A DNA stretch of 9,275 nucleotides, taken from positions 13,204-22,478 of the forward strand of contig DINC01000095.1 in assembly GCA_002425885.1 (NCBI GenBank), given 5' to 3'. Shown piece after piece: positions 6,210-9,275 of the stretch. Source of the stretch: Spirochaetia bacterium UBA5550. GTDB lineage: Bacteria > Spirochaetota > UBA4802 > UBA5550. The first letter of the stretch is position 1; the number at the start of each line of letters is the position of its first letter. The notes below the pieces were generated by a model. The model searched no databases. It was not told where the DNA came from and saw only the letters and a list, made by a program, of their open reading frames with translations. A program made the position numbers and the translations under genes.

Positions 6210-7374
6210 TAATAAAGGGTATTTCGGGAAGTTCGGCGGGAGGTTCGTTGCCGAGACTCTTATAAAAACACTGAATGAAGTTGAGGAGGCATACAGCAGT
6301 TTCCTGAAGGATGAGGAGCAGCAGAGAAAGCTCTCGAAGCTCCTTGCTGACTACGCGGGCCGGCCCACTCCTTTGTATCATGCTGAGAGACTTTCTGAAA
6401 AACTCGGTGCATCAATATACATGAAGCGTGAGGATCTGGTACACACAGGGTCACACAAGCTGAACAACGCGCTGGGGCAGGCGCTTCTCACAAAGTATAT
6501 GGGGAAGACCCGTGTCATTGCAGAGACAGGAGCAGGGCAGCATGGTGTCGCAACAGCAACATGCGCTGCTCTGCTTGGCCTTGAGTGTGAGGTTTTTATG
6601 GGGAGAGTGGATACTGAGCGTCAGTCACCTAACGTGAAAAGGATGAAACTGTTAGGCGCGAAGGTGACACCTGTTGATTCAGGGAGCAGGACATTGAAAG
6701 ACGCGATAAATGCGGCAATGCGCGACTGGACGAAAACCTGCCAGGATACGCATTATCTGATAGGTTCAGTTGTGGGTGCCCATCCGTTTCCAATGATGGT
6801 GCGGGACTTTCAGTCTGTAATAAGCAGAGAGGCGAAGAACCAGTTTTTTGATGCAGAAGGGACAAACCCGGATTATGTTGTTGCATGTGTTGGAGGGGGG
6901 AGTAACGCGGCAGGGATCTTCGCACATTACAAAGGAGTAGATGGTGTGAAGCTTCTGGGTGTTGAGGCAGGGGGACGTTCATCAAAGGATGGTGATCACA
7001 GCGCGAAGCTGAATTACGGCAGGCCGGGGATTATTCACGGGAACCATACTTATCTCCTTCAGACAAAGGAGGGGAATGTTATGCCTGTGCATTCAGTTTC
7101 TGCTGGGCTTGACTATCCGGCAGTGGGAGCAGAACACAGCTATTTCCACGAGGCGGGAGTTGCGGAGTATGTAACCTGCTCAGATAAGGAGGCACTGAAT
7201 GCCTTCAGGGAACTTAGTCTCACAGAGGGGATTATCCCCGCGCTTGAAAGCAGCCATGCCCTCGGATATCTCATTGAGAATAAAGACCGTTTTGCGGGGA
7301 AGAAGGTTCTCCTGAACCTTTCAGGACGCGGCGATAAGGATATGCCAATTATTGAAGAGGAGCTTGGACTATGA
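6193..7374 (+). CDS. trpB: Tryptophan synthase beta chain
   Basis: PLP enzyme that condenses indole (channelled from TrpA) with serine to give tryptophan. At 393 residues it is a standard TrpB1-type beta subunit. The N-terminal [15 protein letters not shown] is typical. PLP-lysine K89 is in [10 protein letters not shown], the catalytic Glu E111 in AETGAGQHG, the PLP phosphate loop GGGSN is at 234-238, and LSGRGDKD is near the end. W179 is the only Trp in the five enzymes of the operon. The ATG at 6193 follows GGAGG (6182-6186) by 6 nt. A TTG at 6178 is in frame but lies upstream of that ribosome site and would add residues the family lacks. TrpB overlaps trpF by 17 bp and trpA by 4 bp (ATGA), so near-equimolar TrpA and TrpB by coupled translation is likely. 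Confidence 0.98.
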   Translation: MTAMPDNKGYFGKFGGRFVAETLIKTLNEVEEAYSSFLKDEEQQRKLSKLLADYAGRPTPLYHAERLSEKLGASIYMKREDLVHTGSHKLNNALGQALLTKYMGKTRVIAETGAGQHGVATATCAALLGLECEVFMGRVDTERQSPNVKRMKLLGAKVTPVDSGSRTLKDAINAAMRDWTKTCQDTHYLIGSVVGAHPFPMMVRDFQSVISREAKNQFFDAEGTNPDYVVACVGGGSNAAGIFAHYKGVDGVKLLGVEAGGRSSKDGDHSAKLNYGRPGIIHGNHTYLLQTKEGNVMPVHSVSAGLDYPAVGAEHSYFHEAGVAEYVTCSDKEALNAFRELSLTEGIIPALESSHALGYLIENKDRFAGKKVLLNLSGRGDKDMPIIEEELGL

Positions 7375-8102
7375 AAAAATATAACGGATTCTATCTCATG
7401 GGTAACTACCCTGACAAAGAGACATTCATTAAGTCAGCAGTTGAGGGGCTGAAACATTTCGATTTCCTGGAGGTGGGGATTCCATTCAGCGACCCTATTG
7501 CTGACGGAGAAACAATTGCTGATGCGGCGCAGGTGTTGATTGACCGGAATATCGGTTTTACAGAAATTTCTGAGAGTATTAAGGAGATCAGAAGATCCGC
7601 AGCTCCTGAAAAAGATATTTATCTCATGACATACTCCAACCTGATTTATAATATGGAGATGGATGGTTTCAATTCATTCTGTATAGAACAGAAGATTAAA
7701 GGTCTTATCCTCCCCGATGTGCCGGCTTGTGAAAAAGATTTTATCCGGGCACTTGGAGTTGATAAGAATATAAATATCATAAGCTTCATAACTCCTGAAA
7801 GCAGCGATGACTCGATAATTGAGAGTGCAAAGTCAGCTGACTCATTTGTATACTTTGTCTCAATGCGGGGAATAACCGGCGGCGAATTCAATCCGGATAG
7901 TGATACTATGAGAAAGATCTCTCTTGCGAAAGAAAACGCATCAGTACCAGTGGTGCTGGGGTTCGGTATAAGAAGCAGGAGGTCAGCTGATACAGCAATA
8001 GAGATCGGGGACGGCTTTATCACAGGCACTGCATTTATTGAATCACTTAACAGCAGCGGATACAGCGGTTTTAAAAACAGGCTTGAGGAGTTTTTTATTT
8101 AA
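7371..8102 (+). CDS. trpA: Tryptophan synthase alpha chain (short form)
   Basis: Splits indole-3-glycerol phosphate to indole and glyceraldehyde 3-phosphate and passes indole to TrpB. The catalytic pair is present: E34 in [11 protein letters not shown] and D45 in IADG, matching E49 and D60 of the E. coli enzyme. Loop-6 sequence [10 protein letters not shown] and the phosphate-binding GFGIRS and ITGTAF motifs are normal. At 243 residues it is about 25 shorter than the E. coli protein. Roughly 15 residues are missing at the N-terminus, so the first helix (alpha-0) is absent and the protein starts almost at strand 1 ([10 protein letters not shown]). The ATG overlaps the trpB stop in ATGA with GAGGAG upstream, so the start is well fixed. 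It is the last gene of the operon; its stop lies 8 bp inside the convergent ohrR gene, with no clear terminator after it. Confidence 0.95.
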   Translation: MKKYNGFYLMGNYPDKETFIKSAVEGLKHFDFLEVGIPFSDPIADGETIADAAQVLIDRNIGFTEISESIKEIRRSAAPEKDIYLMTYSNLIYNMEMDGFNSFCIEQKIKGLILPDVPACEKDFIRALGVDKNINIISFITPESSDDSIIESAKSADSFVYFVSMRGITGGEFNPDSDTMRKISLAKENASVPVVLGFGIRSRRSADTAIEIGDGFITGTAFIESLNSSGYSGFKNRLEEFFI

Positions 8103-8589
8103 CTGTTTTTTTCCTGCTCCCTGCTTTTATCGCAGGGGGTAGAGAACAGTTCTGCTCTTTCATAGTTTCTATTAAGCCGGTTATGCTCCCCTTCATATTT
8201 CTGAATTCATCTATAGAGAGGCCGCTTCTGCACAGAAGCATCTCAGGAATTTTTGCGGCTTTTCTTTTAAGTTTTCTCCCTTCGGGGAGGAGGGAGATTA
8301 TCACTTTACGTTCATCCCCTTTATCTCTCTCACGGCTCAGGAGTCCATGCGCTTCAAGTTTTTTGAGAAGAGGTGTAAGTGTGCCGGAGTCAAGCTGCAG
8401 CAGTTCGCCTATCTCGTTCACAGTAAGCCCGTCTCTCTCCCATAAAACAAGCATTACAAGATACTGCGGGTATGTGAGATCCAGCTCATCAAGGAGCGGC
8501 CTGTACATCTGTGTAACCGCTCTTGATGCAGCATAGAGAACAAAGCAGAGCTGGTTTTCAAGTTTCAGAAGTTCATCTTCCCTGTTCAT
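8095..8589 (-). CDS. ohrR: OhrR-type MarR-family organic peroxide sensor/repressor
   Basis: Winged-helix dimeric repressor that senses organic hydroperoxides through a reactive cysteine. At 164 residues it carries the OhrR signature: C15 in ENQLCF with Y29 and Y40 (LTYPQY), the residues that hold the sensing cysteine in known OhrR proteins. Recognition-helix sequence LDSGTLTPLLKKLE (66-79) and the wing RDKGDER (88-94) are typical. C120 in MLLC lies 105 residues after C15, exactly as C22 and C127 are spaced in the Xanthomonas two-cysteine OhrR, so inter-subunit disulfide signalling is predicted. A further cysteine lies near the C-terminus, which ends in a basic tail. It starts 5 nt after the gpx stop with no strong ribosome site of its own, so it is probably translated by coupling. 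The usual partner gene ohr is absent from the window. Confidence 0.93.
   Translation of the reverse strand: MNREDELLKLENQLCFVLYAASRAVTQMYRPLLDELDLTYPQYLVMLVLWERDGLTVNEIGELLQLDSGTLTPLLKKLEAHGLLSRERDKGDERKVIISLLPEGRKLKRKAAKIPEMLLCRSGLSIDEFRNMKGSITGLIETMKEQNCSLPPAIKAGSRKKTVK
8119..8137. repeat. Small hairpin near the ohrR 3' end
   Basis: CCCTGC (8119-8124) and GCAGGG (8132-8137) form a 6-bp stem with a 7-nt loop, 17 nt past the trpA stop and within the ohrR coding sequence. No T-run follows on either strand, so it is not a standard intrinsic terminator. It may stabilise the trp mRNA 3' end or be incidental. Confidence 0.4.
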
Positions 8590-8594
8590 TTTAT

Positions 8595-9080
8595 TCAGCC
8601 TAAAACTTTAAGTATATCCTTTTCAATCTTTTCCGGTACTGTTGCAGGTGCATATCGTTTAACAACCCTTCCGTCCCTGTCCACCAGAAATTTGGTAAAG
8701 TTCCATTTAATCTTTCTTCCTAAAATTCCCGGCGCCTCTCTCTTGAGAAATTCGTAGAGAGGATGAGTGTCGGGCCCGTTCACGTCAATCTTTGAGAACA
8801 TCGGGAATGTGATATTGAAATTCAGTGTACAGAAAGATTTAATCTCGTCATCTGAACCGGGCTCCTGTTTCATGAACTGATTAGAGGGAAACCCCAGGAC
8901 TGCAAATCCTTTATCCTTGTGGTCTTTATAGAGCTTCTCAAGGCCGTCATACTGCGGTGTGAAACCGCATTTACTTGCGGTGTTTACAATGAGTAACACT
9001 TTCCCTTTATATTCACTCATTGATCTGCTGAAGCCTTCTATTGATGTAACATCTATATCATAAATAGTTTTTTCTTTCAT
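8595..9080 (-). CDS. gpx: Glutathione peroxidase family protein, thioredoxin-type peroxidase
   Basis: Reduces hydroperoxides, probably cytoplasmic since no signal peptide is seen. The 161 residues match the small Cys-type GPx group (BtuE/BsaA-like). Peroxidatic C38 is in NTASKCGFTPQY, and the tetrad is completed by Q72 (MKQEPGS), W126 and N127 (KWNFTKF). C84 in SFCTLNF sits where yeast Gpx3-like enzymes carry the resolving cysteine, so reduction by thioredoxin rather than glutathione is more likely. It is cysteine, not selenocysteine, at the active site. The ATG has AAGGGG about 8 nt upstream. It is the first gene of a two-gene unit with ohrR and is probably peroxide-induced through the OhrR-like boxes in its promoter. 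Confidence 0.95.
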   Translation of the reverse strand: MKEKTIYDIDVTSIEGFSRSMSEYKGKVLLIVNTASKCGFTPQYDGLEKLYKDHKDKGFAVLGFPSNQFMKQEPGSDDEIKSFCTLNFNITFPMFSKIDVNGPDTHPLYEFLKREAPGILGRKIKWNFTKFLVDRDGRVVKRYAPATVPEKIEKDILKVLG

Positions 9081-9106
9081 AAAGTCACCCCTTTTTAATT
9101 TAATCT

Positions 9107-9127
9107 GTGATACGTTTTGCGGATCAC
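9107..9127 (-). repeat. Hairpin in the gpx 5' leader (proximal)
   Basis: GTGAT (9107-9111) and ATCAC (9123-9127) pair, with an inner CG/CG after one mismatch. It lies about 27 nt upstream of the gpx ATG, in the predicted transcript. The 11-bp gap between arms does not fit a CRP/FNR site. Function unknown. Confidence 0.45.
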
Positions 9128-9134
9128 TATTCCC

Positions 9135-9169
9135 CCCTGAAGGATGTAAAAAAAGATATCACATCAGGG
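9135..9169 (-). repeat. Hairpin in the gpx 5' leader (distal)
   Basis: CCCTGA (9135-9140) pairs with TCAGGG (9164-9169); alternatively GATGT (9143-9147) pairs with ACATC (9161-9165). The loop contains an A tract (T tract in the transcript). No U-run follows the stem, so it is not a plain terminator. The roughly 150-nt leader with two stem-loops may affect mRNA stability or translation. Confidence 0.4.
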
Positions 9170-9213
9170 CGGAGAAAACTATTTTTTTAATGTTCACTTT
9201 AAATCTCCCTGTT

Positions 9214-9228
9214 AAAAATTAAATTGTA
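9214..9228. promoter_or_regulatory. OhrR-box-like site downstream of the gpx start point
   Basis: The 15 bp AAAAATTAAATTGTA matches 13 of 15 positions of the inverted-repeat OhrR box as I recall it from Bacillus subtilis (TACAATT-A-AATTGTA). It lies at or just after the predicted gpx transcription start, a position suited to repression. The sequence is AT-rich, so chance similarity must be considered; the adjacent ohrR gene makes it credible. Confidence 0.55.
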
Positions 9229-9233
9229 TAAAA

Positions 9234-9248
9234 TATAATTAAATACAA
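9234..9248. promoter_or_regulatory. Second, weaker OhrR-box-like site over the gpx promoter
   Basis: TATAATTAAATACAA matches about 11 of 15 positions of the OhrR box and lies 20 bp (two helical turns) from the first, overlapping the proposed -10 and spacer. Tandem boxes on one DNA face are known for OhrR. The outer arms ATTGTAT (9223-9229) and ATACAAT (9243-9249) also form a 7-bp inverted repeat. Confidence 0.45.
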
Positions 9249-9264
9249 TATACTTTTATGTCAA
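9235..9264 (-). promoter_or_regulatory. Predicted promoter of the gpx-ohrR unit
   Basis: On the minus strand, a perfect TTGACA (9264-9259) is followed after 18 nt by AATTAT (9240-9235, 4 of 6). The -35 is clear and the -10 is weak; other AT-rich hexamers nearby could serve. The start would fall near 9228, giving a leader of about 150 nt with no ORF. Confidence 0.6.
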
Positions 9265-9275
9265 GGGTTTCAGGA

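Noticed and set aside
6629..6985. 118-codon open frame antisense to trpB
   Set aside because: Shadow of trpB; proline/serine/leucine-rich product typical of reverse-strand reading, no start signal.
8119..8137. Intrinsic terminator of the trp operon
   Set aside because: The stem is only 6 bp and has no T-run on either strand.
9107..9127. CRP/FNR-type binding site in the gpx leader
   Set aside because: The arms GTGAT/ATCAC are 11 bp apart instead of the 4-6 bp a CRP/FNR site needs, and the element is downstream of the predicted promoter.

Overview
The window is a bacterial chromosomal segment with compact gene spacing, Shine-Dalgarno sites, sigma-70-like promoters and intrinsic terminators. 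A peptidoglycan enzyme (glutamate racemase), a fatty acyl-CoA ligase and a secreted protein with a Sec signal peptide fit a Gram-negative free-living bacterium of moderate GC. My impression of the proteins is a Deferribacterota-like organism, but that is a weak guess. There are no mobile elements, tRNA or rRNA genes, or CRISPR arrays.

Layout. 48-539 (+) is a small secreted protein of unknown function. It ends at a bidirectional terminator (559-592) shared with murI (578-1378, -). Upstream of murI on the same strand is a long-chain acyl-CoA ligase (1452-3278, -), separated from it by a 73-nt spacer holding a perfect 12-bp dyad. The non-coding stretch 3279-3594 carries back-to-back promoters: one for the ligase and a near-consensus one for the tryptophan operon. 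The trp operon runs trpL-trpD-trpC-trpF-trpB-trpA (3595-8102, +), and all the enzyme genes overlap. trpE and trpG are absent here and must lie elsewhere if the pathway is complete. A convergent unit, gpx-ohrR (9080 to 8095, -), follows and overlaps the end of trpA by 8 bp.

Regulation is the most interesting part. The trp leader encodes a 15-residue peptide (MNGLFAGFYWWRYQI) with tandem Trp codons. It is followed by mutually exclusive 1:2, 2:3 and 3:4 hairpins ending in a U-run, the classic ribosome-mediated attenuator. Two additions are unusual: a second terminator-like hairpin just before the trpD ribosome binding site, and a perfect 22-bp palindrome over the promoter -10 box that looks like an operator for an unidentified repressor. 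The five Trp enzymes (about 1455 residues) contain a single Trp.

The gpx-ohrR unit pairs a two-cysteine OhrR peroxide sensor with a thioredoxin-type glutathione peroxidase instead of the usual Ohr. Two OhrR-box-like sequences lie over and just after the predicted gpx promoter, suggesting autoregulated peroxide defence. Other oddities are an Ala in place of the usual active-site Glu in TrpC, a TrpA without its N-terminal helix, and an acyl-CoA ligase with a divergent nucleotide-binding loop.
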